Positions 1 to 5,837 of a DNA stretch of 10,237 nt are shown one piece after another. A program made the translations under genes and the position numbers. Source of the DNA: an uncultured Oscillospiraceae bacterium (lineage in GTDB: Bacteria; Bacillota_A; Clostridia; Oscillospirales; Oscillospiraceae); assembly GCA_947631215.1 (NCBI GenBank), contig CANRKN010000075.1, positions 1 to 10,237 of the forward strand, in the 5' to 3' direction. Below the pieces are notes generated by a model. It worked only from the letters and a program-made list of their open reading frames with translations, did no database searches and was not told where the DNA came from. Positions within the stretch are counted from its first letter, which is position 1. Each line of letters opens with the position of its first letter.

Positions 1-317
1 GTGTTGTCCCGCACGGCGACGATCTTGCCGATGATGCCGCCGATGGTGGTGATGGTGTCGCCCACGGACAGGTTGTCCCGCATCTCCTGGGCCTTCTTCT
101 TCCGCTTGTTCTCCGGGCGGATCATGAAGAAGTAGAACACGGCGATGAGCACGACCATCATGAGGATCATGCTCAGTCCGCCGCCGGCAGCGGAACCCGT
201 AGCAGCAGCGGCGTCACCGGTAGTGGCGGCGGCGGGAGCGCAGCCGGACACGGCCAGCGCGCCCACGGCGACTATAAGAGCAAGGGCCAGGACCCTGATA
301 AGACGGGAAAGTTTCAT
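1..317 (-). CDS. yajC: Preprotein translocase subunit YajC, C-terminus cut by window edge
   Basis: YajC is a small accessory subunit of the SecDF-YajC complex, which assists Sec-dependent export at the cytoplasmic membrane. The 105 visible residues have a membrane segment at about 48-66 that runs into FFMIRPENKRKKK, then the soluble core GDTITTIGGIIGKI (86-99), both typical of the family. E. coli YajC is 110 residues, so probably only a short tail is missing. The ATG at 315-317 is supported by a GGAGGT ribosome binding site 6 bases upstream. Unusually, residues 1-26 form a lipoprotein-type signal: Lys2/Arg5/Arg8, a hydrophobic core, and the lipobox V-S-G-C with Cys26. A short Ala/Gly/Thr-rich linker (27-47) precedes the usual membrane segment. 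It follows tgt as in the classic queA-tgt-yajC-secDF order, so secD and secF probably lie beyond the left edge. It appears to have its own promoter in the 3' end of tgt. Confidence 0.93.
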   Translation of the reverse strand, partial: MKLSRLIRVLALALIVAVGALAVSGCAPAAATTGDAAAATGSAAGGGLSMILMMVVLIAVFYFFMIRPENKRKKKAQEMRDNLSVGDTITTIGGIIGKIVAVRDN

Positions 318-323
318 CTGATT

Positions 324-329
324 ACCTCC
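324..329 (-). promoter_or_regulatory. Ribosome binding site of yajC
   Basis: GGAGGT on the minus strand, 6 bases before the ATG of yajC. It fixes the start so that the lipoprotein-like signal peptide belongs to the protein. No other good start with a comparable site lies nearby. Confidence 0.85.
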
Positions 330-344
330 AAATGTATTACCGTT

Positions 345-374
345 ATTATAATGTGTATCAGATACGGGTGTCAA
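345..374 (-). promoter_or_regulatory. Consensus sigma-A-type promoter for yajC inside the tgt 3' end
   Basis: On the minus strand there is a perfect -35 box TTGACA (369-374), an 18-base spacer, and a perfect -10 box TATAAT (345-350). The predicted transcript start is near 338, about 20 bases before the yajC ATG. The -35 box is formed by the last codons of tgt (Leu-Leu-Asp-Thr). The spacer contains a small inverted repeat, GTATC-A-GATAC, at 355-365, which also spans the tgt stop codon. Both hexamers match consensus exactly, although the spacer is one base longer than the optimum. It would let yajC (and probably secDF) be expressed independently of the queuosine genes. Confidence 0.75.
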
Positions 375-1491
375 GCAGTTTTGCGTATTTTGCCCGATAA
401 GCGGCGAAGGTGCCCTCCTCCAGGGCTGCGCGGATCTCCTCCATGAGGTGGTTGTAAAACCAGAGGTTATGCATCACCGCGAGCCGCAGGCCCAGGGCCT
501 CCCCGGCCTTGAAGAGGTGGCGCACATAGGCCCGGCTGTACCGCCGGCACACGGGACACCCGCAGGCCGGGTCGATGGGGCTCTCGTCCCGGGCGTATTT
601 TTCGTTTTTCAGGTTGATGATGCCCTCTTTGGTGAAGAGGTGAGCGTGGCGGCCATTCCGGGCGGGCATGACGCAGTCAAACAGGTCCACCCCCCGCCAG
701 ATGCCCTCGATAATGTTCCCCGGCGTGCCCACGCCCATGAGGTACCGGGGCCGATCGGCGGGCATATGCTCCTGCACCAGCTCGATGGTGTCGTACATCT
801 GCTGATGGGTCTCCCCCACCGCGAGGCCGCCGATGGCGTAGCCGGGCAGGTCCAGCTCCGCGATGGCCTTCATGTGCTCCACCCGCAGATCGGGATATAT
901 GCCTCCCTGGTTGATGCCGAAGAGCATCTGCCCGGGATTCACCGCGCCGGGCGCGGCGTTATATTCCGCCAGGGCCTTTTTGCACCGGATGAGCCAGCGG
1001 TAGGTGCGCTTGGTCGCCGCTTCAAAATACTCCCGGGGCGAGGGGATCTTCACGCACTCGTCGAAGGCCATGGCGATGTCGGAGCCCAGATTCGCCTGGA
1101 TGCGCATGCTCTGCTCCGGGCCGATGAACAGGTGCCGGCCGTCCACATGGCTCTGGAAGGCCACGCCCTCCTCGGTGATCTTCCGAAGGCCCGCCAGGGA
1201 GAACACCTGAAATCCGCCGCTGTCCGTGAGGATGGGCCCGTGCCAGCCCATGAACTTATGCAGGCCGCCCATGTCCCGGATGAGCTCGTCCCCGGGGCGG
1301 ACGTGGAGGTGGTAGGTGTTGGACAGTTCTACCTGGCAGCCCAGGTCCTCCAGGTCCTTGGCGGACAGGCCCCCTTTTATGGCGGCCGCGGTGCCCACGT
1401 TCATGAAGGCCGGGGTCTGGACCGTGCCGTGGGGCGTGGTGAACTCCCCCCGCCGGGCATGGCCCTCGTCCTGTTTCAAAAGTCTGTACAT
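358..1491 (-). CDS. tgt: Queuine (preQ1) tRNA-guanine transglycosylase
   Basis: This enzyme exchanges guanine at position 34 of GU(N)-anticodon tRNAs (Asp, Asn, His, Tyr) for preQ1, an intermediate of queuosine synthesis, in the cytoplasm. The 377-residue length is normal for bacterial TGT. Visible hallmarks are LTDSGGFQVF (88-97) with active-site Asp90, the FGINQGG base-recognition loop (191-197), and GVDLFDCVMPARNGR (267-281) with the presumed nucleophile Asp272. The zinc site has Cys310, Cys312 and Cys315 (CGCPVC) plus His341. The ATG at 1489-1491 has a GAGAGGG-type ribosome site. The gene begins 12 bases after the ADP-ribosylglycohydrolase stop, so it is very likely cotranscribed with it. 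It works with QueA, whose gene lies upstream on the same strand, but the terminator at 2699-2726 separates the two. Its last codons contain the yajC promoter. Confidence 0.97.
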   Translation of the reverse strand: MYRLLKQDEGHARRGEFTTPHGTVQTPAFMNVGTAAAIKGGLSAKDLEDLGCQVELSNTYHLHVRPGDELIRDMGGLHKFMGWHGPILTDSGGFQVFSLAGLRKITEEGVAFQSHVDGRHLFIGPEQSMRIQANLGSDIAMAFDECVKIPSPREYFEAATKRTYRWLIRCKKALAEYNAAPGAVNPGQMLFGINQGGIYPDLRVEHMKAIAELDLPGYAIGGLAVGETHQQMYDTIELVQEHMPADRPRYLMGVGTPGNIIEGIWRGVDLFDCVMPARNGRHAHLFTKEGIINLKNEKYARDESPIDPACGCPVCRRYSRAYVRHLFKAGEALGLRLAVMHNLWFYNHLMEEIRAALEEGTFAAYRAKYAKLLDTRI

Positions 1492-1503
1492 ATGCCCTCT
1501 CGC

Positions 1504-2607
1504 TCACACATCATATCGCCATACGTTGGGACCCTTCCATGTCCCATCGGCGTATTTTTCCTTCCAAACGCGATCCCGCTCCGCCAAGCCGCTGCCGTCG
1601 TCCCGGCAGAGGTCGTCCGCGATCTCCAGGATCACGTCCTTCAGCTCCAGATGCTCCGTGAACTTCTTGGGGACGGCCGCCAGGCCCATGTAGGCGCCCA
1701 GGATGTTGCCGGTGACGGCGCCGGTGGAATCGCTGTCGCCCCGGTGGTTCACGGCGGCCACCAGAGCCTTTTCCATATCGTCACTGTATTTGAGCGCACA
1801 GTATACCGCGATGGCCAGCGCCTCGTCGCCGGTCCAGCCCTCCCCCAGGCTGTGGATGGCCTCCAGGTCGTCCGACGCGGTGCGGGCAAGCTCCATAGCC
1901 CGCTCCATCAGGGCGGCAAACTGCCCGATGTGGGGCGCGGCGGAAAACTGGCGCTTTACGGCGTCCAGCGCGTCCGCCGCCGCGCTCTCCGGGACAAATC
2001 CCTCCCCGTGTACCAGCACGCCCACCATGTGAGTGAGCATAGCCGCCGGCAGCCAGGCCAGGTCGCTTCCGTGGGTCAGCGCGGCGCACCGGGCGCCGAA
2101 ATAGTCCGCGTCGTCCCGGGACACGCCCGCCTGCCCGGGCGCCCAGAGCCCCACGGGCGCGACGCGCATCACGCCGCCGCAGCCGCGGCTGTCGTTCTGC
2201 GGCTCCTCTATAGTCCCCAGCCTGCCCACCAGGGCGTTCATGCATGTATTGCCCGGCGCGCGGGTCGCCCAGAGCGCCGGCACGTTGGTCAGCCAGGTAT
2301 GCTGCTCTGCCGCCCGCAGCGGCCGGCCCGTCTGGGTGCGCAGCCAGTCCTTATAGCTCCTCCATACGGAATACGCCGGATTGATGCCCTGCGGCTCCGC
2401 CGCCAGCAAGCCCGCCGCGGTGAACAGGGTCATCTGGGTGTCGTCGGAGATCAGCGCCAGGCCGCTCCGGAGCACCGGCGTTCGGATACCGCGCCAGCCG
2501 TAGCAGCCAAAGATGGCGCTCTCCCCCATGAATTCCACGGGATAGCCCAGCGCGTCTCCCGCCGCACCGCCCAGCAGGCAGCCTCTGAATTTCGATATAT
2601 CGCCCAT
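1504..2607 (-). CDS. ADP-ribosylglycohydrolase family protein (DraG/ARH type)
   Basis: This is a member of the magnesium-dependent ADP-ribosylglycohydrolase family, which removes ADP-ribose from modified proteins or related N- or O-linked ADP-ribosyl substrates. The 367 residues contain the N-terminal GGAAGDALGYPVEF (13-26), the metal-binding ISDDTQMT (53-60), SRGCGGVMRVAPVGL (140-154), GWTGDEALAIAVYCAL (257-272), and NHRGDSDSTGAVTGNILGA (287-305), which supplies the second metal cluster (Asp291, Asp293, Ser294). All core metal-binding positions look intact, so activity is expected; the substrate cannot be read from sequence. No signal peptide is visible, so it is probably cytoplasmic. The ATG at 2605-2607 has AAAGGT 9 bases upstream. 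The gene interrupts the usual queA-tgt adjacency, has its own promoter (2669-2696), and runs into tgt with a 12-base gap. No ADP-ribosyltransferase partner is visible in the window. Confidence 0.92.
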   Translation of the reverse strand: MGDISKFRGCLLGGAAGDALGYPVEFMGESAIFGCYGWRGIRTPVLRSGLALISDDTQMTLFTAAGLLAAEPQGINPAYSVWRSYKDWLRTQTGRPLRAAEQHTWLTNVPALWATRAPGNTCMNALVGRLGTIEEPQNDSRGCGGVMRVAPVGLWAPGQAGVSRDDADYFGARCAALTHGSDLAWLPAAMLTHMVGVLVHGEGFVPESAAADALDAVKRQFSAAPHIGQFAALMERAMELARTASDDLEAIHSLGEGWTGDEALAIAVYCALKYSDDMEKALVAAVNHRGDSDSTGAVTGNILGAYMGLAAVPKKFTEHLELKDVILEIADDLCRDDGSGLAERDRVWKEKYADGTWKGPNVWRYDV

Positions 2608-2623
2608 AATGTCGTGACCTTTC

Positions 2624-2648
2624 TGTGAACGAACACGGCGTCTTCACA
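2624..2648 (-). promoter_or_regulatory. Leader inverted repeat next to the hydrolase ribosome site
   Basis: Arms TGTGAA (2624-2629) and TTCACA (2643-2648) are perfectly complementary around a 13-base loop. They lie in the predicted 5' leader of the ADP-ribosylglycohydrolase transcript. The 3' arm ends one base before the AAAGGT Shine-Dalgarno site (2617-2622). A hairpin here could influence ribosome access. A regulatory role is inference; six pairs with a 13-base loop is modest. Confidence 0.35.
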
Positions 2649-2668
2649 CGAAAATTTCCGTAAAAAGT

Positions 2669-2696
2669 ATTGTAGCATATCTTCCCGATATGTCAA
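2669..2696 (-). promoter_or_regulatory. Sigma-A-type promoter of the hydrolase-tgt unit, with operator-like inverted repeat
   Basis: On the minus strand: TTGACA (2691-2696), a 16-base spacer, and TACAAT (2669-2674), with a predicted start near 2662 and a leader of about 55 bases. A perfect inverted repeat, CATATC-GGGAA-GATATG (2676-2692), fills the spacer and overlaps the last two bases of the -35 box. This is a typical position for a repressor operator. An imperfect 14-base palindrome lies at 2648-2661, directly at the predicted transcript start. The promoter follows the queA terminator immediately, so it marks a new transcription unit. Confidence 0.75.
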
Positions 2697-2698
2697 AT

Positions 2699-2726
2699 AA
2701 AAGGCCGGGAGCGCTCCCGGCCTTTT
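2699..2726 (-). terminator. Perfect-palindrome intrinsic terminator after queA
   Basis: A 28-base perfect palindrome consists of AAAAGGCCGGGAGC followed by its exact complement. It gives a GC-rich stem with a tiny loop, an A-tract before it and a T-tract after it on both strands. On the minus strand it lies 31 bases after the queA stop, and just 2 bases separate it from the -35 box of the next promoter. It should separate the SpoIID-like/queA transcript from the hydrolase-tgt transcript. Confidence 0.9.
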
Positions 2727-2757
2727 GTAACGAACGGGTCATATGCCCGTCTAACTG

Positions 2758-3780
2758 TCAGTGGATGAACATGGCGTCGCCGAAGGAGAAAAAGCGGTAC
2801 TCCCGCTCCACGGCTTCTTTGTAAGCCGCCAGGATGTTCTCCCGACCCGCCAGGGCGGACACCAGCATCACCAGCGTGGAGCCCGGCAGATGGAAGTTGG
2901 TCACCAGCGCGTCCATGCACTTGAATTTGTATCCCGGATAGATGAAGATGTTGGTCCAGCCGCTGTCGGAGCGCAGCACGCCGTCCTCCCCCGTGAAGCT
3001 CTCCAGGGTGCGGCAGCTGGTGGTGCCCACGGCCACGACGCGGCCGCCGGCGGCCTTGGTCCTATTCACGGCCTCCGCCGTATCCGCCGGTACAGTGCAG
3101 AACTCGGAGTGCATCTCGTGGTCCTTGATGTCCTCCGCCTTCACGGGCCGGAAGGTGCCCAGGCCCACATGCAGCGTCACGAACCTCACATCCACGCCCA
3201 TGGCCTGTATCTTATCCAGCAGCTCCGGCGTGAAGTGGAGCCCCGCCGTGGGGGCTGCGGCGCTGCCGGGGTGTTTGGAATAGACAGTCTGGTACCGCTC
3301 CGGGTCCGCCAGCTGCTCCTTGATGTAGGGCGGCAGGGGCATGCGGCCCAGGCGCTCCAGTATCTCCAGGAAGATGCCCTCGTATTCAAACCGTATGACA
3401 CGGTTGCCCCCCTCGGACACGGACTCCACTTCCCCGGTGAGCTCTCCGTCCCCAAAGACCACCTGATGTCCGGGGCGCATCTTCTTCCCCGGGCGGACCA
3501 GGCACTCCCACCGCTTGTCCCCCAAGTCTTTTAAGAGCATGACCTCAATGGCCCCGCCGGTGGGGCGGGCGCCGATGAGCCGGGCCGGGATGACCCGGGA
3601 GTCATTGAGCACCATGCAGTCCCCGGGCCGCAGGTATTCGGGCAGGTCGTAAAAGTGGCGGTGCTCGGTCCGGCCAGTGGCCTTGTCCAGCACCAGCAGG
3701 CGCGAACCGTCCCGGCGCTCCAGGGGCGTCTGGGCGATGAGCCGCTGGGGCAGGTCATACATAAAGTCGGATGTTTTCAA
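2758..3780 (-). CDS. queA: S-adenosylmethionine:tRNA ribosyltransferase-isomerase
   Basis: QueA transfers and isomerises the ribosyl group of S-adenosylmethionine onto preQ1-modified tRNA to make epoxyqueuosine. It is the step after Tgt and acts in the cytoplasm. The 340-residue length is normal. Family blocks are visible throughout: [12 protein letters not shown] (8-19), [11 protein letters not shown] (58-68), GRMPLPPYI (145-153), AAPTAGLHF (175-183), TLHVGLGTF (202-210), [10 protein letters not shown] (252-261), [10 protein letters not shown] (294-303) and [10 protein letters not shown] (330-339). The ATG at 3778-3780 follows the stop of the SpoIID-like gene by 4 bases, and its GGAG ribosome site lies inside the end of that gene, so the two are probably cotranscribed and translationally coupled. 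No promoter or preQ1 riboswitch is visible directly upstream. A strong terminator follows. Confidence 0.97.
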   Translation of the reverse strand: MKTSDFMYDLPQRLIAQTPLERRDGSRLLVLDKATGRTEHRHFYDLPEYLRPGDCMVLNDSRVIPARLIGARPTGGAIEVMLLKDLGDKRWECLVRPGKKMRPGHQVVFGDGELTGEVESVSEGGNRVIRFEYEGIFLEILERLGRMPLPPYIKEQLADPERYQTVYSKHPGSAAAPTAGLHFTPELLDKIQAMGVDVRFVTLHVGLGTFRPVKAEDIKDHEMHSEFCTVPADTAEAVNRTKAAGGRVVAVGTTSCRTLESFTGEDGVLRSDSGWTNIFIYPGYKFKCMDALVTNFHLPGSTLVMLVSALAGRENILAAYKEAVEREYRFFSFGDAMFIH

Positions 3781-3784
3781 GTCG

Positions 3785-5677
3785 TTACGCTCCGTATTGC
3801 AGGTGGGTCCCGGTGTAGTAGAAGCCCAGGATGTCCATATAGTTCTTGTCGAAATACTTTCCCATGGCGTAGGCGCCCCACTGGCTCAGGCCCACCCGGT
3901 GGCTGGCCCGGACCAGGGAATCGTAGCTGGGTATCTCGTTTTTGACGTAGGTCTCGTAGGGGTCCTGCTTCGAGATCAGGTAGGGGTAATTGGCGCCGAA
4001 CACCTGCTGGGCGCTGAGGGTCTGTCCGCCGTCGCAGGCGGAGAAGGAGCACAGGCAGATGTCGCCGTTGTATGTAAGGTACTGGCCCGCGGTGGCGTCC
4101 GCCGCCGCGTCGGTGGCGGCAAAGTAGCTGTCGCCGTAGGTCCGCCGGCCCAGATATGCCTGGGTGCCGTCACTGGCCACCACGTCTATGCCGAAGCTGA
4201 GATAAACGAGGTCCGTCTTCTGGATGTGGCTGCGGGAGGCCACCGCCGCCGCCTTCAGCGTCTCGGCGGGCCAGCTGGTCCCAAACTCCCAGGGCAGCAC
4301 GCCCTTCACGTAGTCCTCGATGTCCACGAAGTTGATGACGGTGATCTTGCCGGGCGCGTTGGCCGCCGGCCGCAGCTCAAAGTCGCCGTTGTAGCTATAG
4401 TTGTTGTTCACCCGGGTCAGGCCCTTGGAGCCCGTGGGATGAATGGCCAGGGCGCCGGTGGTGATGGTCTGCGCCACCCTCCCGGCGCTGTCGCGGATGG
4501 TGAAATCATTGCCGCTGACCGTGACGGTGATGGACCGGTCGCCGATAGTGCCGGCGGCGTAGAACTGTCTGTCCGCGCCCATGATGCCGTACTCAAAGCT
4601 GCCGCCGTTGACGTTATAAAGCGGCACCTGGGAAAGGCATGTGTTGTAGGTCTTTGTGCTCACATAGAGCCCAACACGGACCACCGTGAACCGGGGCTTC
4701 ACCGTGCCGCCGATAAAGGTGGCCGGCGTGTCCGCCGGATAGCCGGGGATGAGCGGCTTATCGGGGGGCGGCGTGGGGATGGGTCTCTGGGTAGGCGTGG
4801 GCGTGGGCCGCAGGGTAGGCGCAGGCGGCATGGTGGAGGGGGTATTGCCCCCGGAGCAGGCCTTGTCGAAGCGCATGAGCATGGCGGCGCACTGGGCCCG
4901 GGTGGCGGAGCCGTTGGGCACGAAATTGCCGTTGCCCATGCCCTCGATGACGCCGGCCCGCTGCATGGTCGTGACGGCGCTCTTCGCCCAGGAGCTGATG
5001 GAGGCGCTGTCGTTGAAGGTCACCGCCGGCGCGTTTTGGGCCAGCTTCAGGCCCATGAAGGAGGCGAACCTGTCCAGGAGCGTGCACACCTGCTGGCGGG
5101 TCACGTTCCCATTGGGGGAGAATACGCTGGCCGAGCCCACGCCCTCCACGATGTTCTTCTCATAGGCCCACACCGCGTAGCCGGCGTAATACTGGCTGTA
5201 GTCCACGTCGGAGAAGGCGTGGTACCGGGGGGAAACATACTGGGCGTTCACGTAGCCCGTCTGACTGCCCCGGCGGACCTTGTACCAGTCCCCCGTCCGG
5301 CCTGCCAGCGTCACCGAAGCGCCCTGGCTGAGCACGGCGACGACGCCGGAGCCGAGGCTGGGACCGCTTCGCATATTGACGCCGGAGCCGGTGATCTGCC
5401 CGGCCAGCCATGTATCTGGGTCCACATGGGCGTACCGGCCCAGGACCGTGATGAACATGGCCCGGGTCATGACCCCGTTCGGGCTGAACTGGGTGGAGGA
5501 GGTGCCATTGAAAAGGCCCTTGCTCGTCACAAAATTCACCGCGTCGTAATACCATGCGGAGGAGGACACGTCGGTGAAGCCGGCCGCCCAGGCCACCGTC
5601 CCCACGCTGACCCCGGCCAGGGCCGCGAGGATGAGCACCGCTGCCAATACCCGGCAAGACCTTTTGGAGAGCTTCAT
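3785..5677 (-). CDS. SLH- and SH3-domain exported SpoIID/LytB-family protein
   Basis: A predicted surface-anchored peptidoglycan enzyme of 630 residues. An N-terminal signal peptide (about 1-32) has KRSCR followed by a hydrophobic core and ends near AWAAG. It is followed by SLH repeat 1 (about 34-77), a bacterial SH3 domain (about 97-148, with [11 protein letters not shown] and GDWYKV), SLH repeats 2 (154-205) and 3 (219-270), and a Pro/Thr-rich linker (279-312). The SpoIID domain occupies about 330-630. Its core is [26 protein letters not shown] (455-482), with Glu464 at the position expected for the catalytic Glu, then [12 protein letters not shown] (544-555) and [15 protein letters not shown] (592-606). 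SpoIID proteins are lytic transglycosylases acting on denuded glycan in engulfment; SLH domains bind secondary wall polymers. The usual GHG before VG is changed to SHR, and no amidase domain is present. The ATG has GGGAGG 7 bases upstream. Its own promoter is at 5747-5775, and queA follows after 4 bases. Confidence 0.93.
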   Translation of the reverse strand: MKLSKRSCRVLAAVLILAALAGVSVGTVAWAAGFTDVSSSAWYYDAVNFVTSKGLFNGTSSTQFSPNGVMTRAMFITVLGRYAHVDPDTWLAGQITGSGVNMRSGPSLGSGVVAVLSQGASVTLAGRTGDWYKVRRGSQTGYVNAQYVSPRYHAFSDVDYSQYYAGYAVWAYEKNIVEGVGSASVFSPNGNVTRQQVCTLLDRFASFMGLKLAQNAPAVTFNDSASISSWAKSAVTTMQRAGVIEGMGNGNFVPNGSATRAQCAAMLMRFDKACSGGNTPSTMPPAPTLRPTPTPTQRPIPTPPPDKPLIPGYPADTPATFIGGTVKPRFTVVRVGLYVSTKTYNTCLSQVPLYNVNGGSFEYGIMGADRQFYAAGTIGDRSITVTVSGNDFTIRDSAGRVAQTITTGALAIHPTGSKGLTRVNNNYSYNGDFELRPAANAPGKITVINFVDIEDYVKGVLPWEFGTSWPAETLKAAAVASRSHIQKTDLVYLSFGIDVVASDGTQAYLGRRTYGDSYFAATDAAADATAGQYLTYNGDICLCSFSACDGGQTLSAQQVFGANYPYLISKQDPYETYVKNEIPSYDSLVRASHRVGLSQWGAYAMGKYFDKNYMDILGFYYTGTHLQYGA

Positions 5678-5684
5678 TTTCCTG

Positions 5685-5690
5685 CCTCCC
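5685..5690 (-). promoter_or_regulatory. Ribosome binding site of the SpoIID-like gene
   Basis: GGGAGG on the minus strand, 7 bases before the ATG at 5675-5677. It supports the start that gives a complete signal peptide. Confidence 0.85.
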
Positions 5691-5707
5691 TTCCCCGTTT
5701 TAAACGA

Positions 5708-5736
5708 TTGACGCGGAAAATGTGGTATGCTATACT
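5708..5736 (+). promoter_or_regulatory. Extended -10 sigma-A-type promoter of asd-dapA
   Basis: Plus-strand TTGACG (5708-5713), a 17-base spacer and TATACT (5731-5736), with TG one base before the -10 box, making an extended -10 element. The predicted start is near 5743, leaving an AT-rich leader of about 95 bases before the asd ATG. The leader is too short for a lysine riboswitch, and no T-box or other structured element was recognised. The promoter faces the minus-strand promoter at 5747-5775, and the two predicted transcript starts lie within a few bases of each other. Confidence 0.78.
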
Positions 5737-5746
5737 TATCGAGACT

Positions 5747-5775
5747 ACTATATACAGAAAATTACAAAATGTCAA
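5747..5775 (-). promoter_or_regulatory. Strong sigma-A-type promoter of the SpoIID-like gene and queA
   Basis: Minus-strand TTGACA (5770-5775), a 17-base spacer and TATAGT (5747-5752). The predicted start is near 5740, about 62 bases before the ATG. This looks like a vegetative promoter rather than a sporulation-sigma promoter, which suggests the SpoIID-like protein is made in growing cells. It lies face to face with the asd promoter. Confidence 0.78.
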
Positions 5776-5823
5776 CAACTGTGTAACTTTTCACATCCCA
5801 ACCCAAAAAACATACAATGACTC

Positions 5824-5829
5824 AGGAGG
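5824..5829 (+). promoter_or_regulatory. Ribosome binding site deciding the asd start
   Basis: AGGAGG lies 8 bases before the ATG at 5838. An in-frame ATG at 5817 sits upstream of this site and has no ribosome site of its own, so 5838 is the better start. Confidence 0.9.
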
Positions 5830-5837
5830 TCAACGAC

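Noticed and set aside
355..365. Shared operator between the yajC and hydrolase promoters (both have TATC...GATA dyads in the spacer)
   Set aside because: The half-sites are 1 base apart in one and 5 bases apart in the other, so one protein dimer is unlikely to bind both in the same way; probably coincidence.
1491..1504. Toxin-antitoxin or DarT/DarG-like system involving the ADP-ribosylglycohydrolase and Tgt
   Set aside because: The hydrolase is ARH/DraG type rather than macrodomain type, Tgt is a normal queuosine enzyme with all its active-site residues, and no ADP-ribosyltransferase gene is present in the window.
448..2628. A 726-codon open frame on the plus strand
   Set aside because: It lies antisense to tgt and the ADP-ribosylglycohydrolase gene, both with clear family motifs. 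Long antisense frames are expected in GC-rich coding DNA; it has no recognisable domain and crosses two genes and their junction.
2624..2648. CRP-like site because of TGTGA and TCACA
   Set aside because: The half-sites are separated by far more than the 6 bases of a CRP site, and they lie in the transcribed leader; CRP control is not expected in this lineage.
5817..5837. Upstream ATG for asd
   Set aside because: The AGGAGG site lies downstream of this ATG, and no ribosome site precedes it.
5678..5837. Lysine riboswitch, T-box or preQ1 riboswitch ahead of asd or the SpoIID-like/queA unit
   Set aside because: The predicted leaders are about 95 and 62 bases, too short for a lysine riboswitch or T-box, and no preQ1-type conserved core was found.
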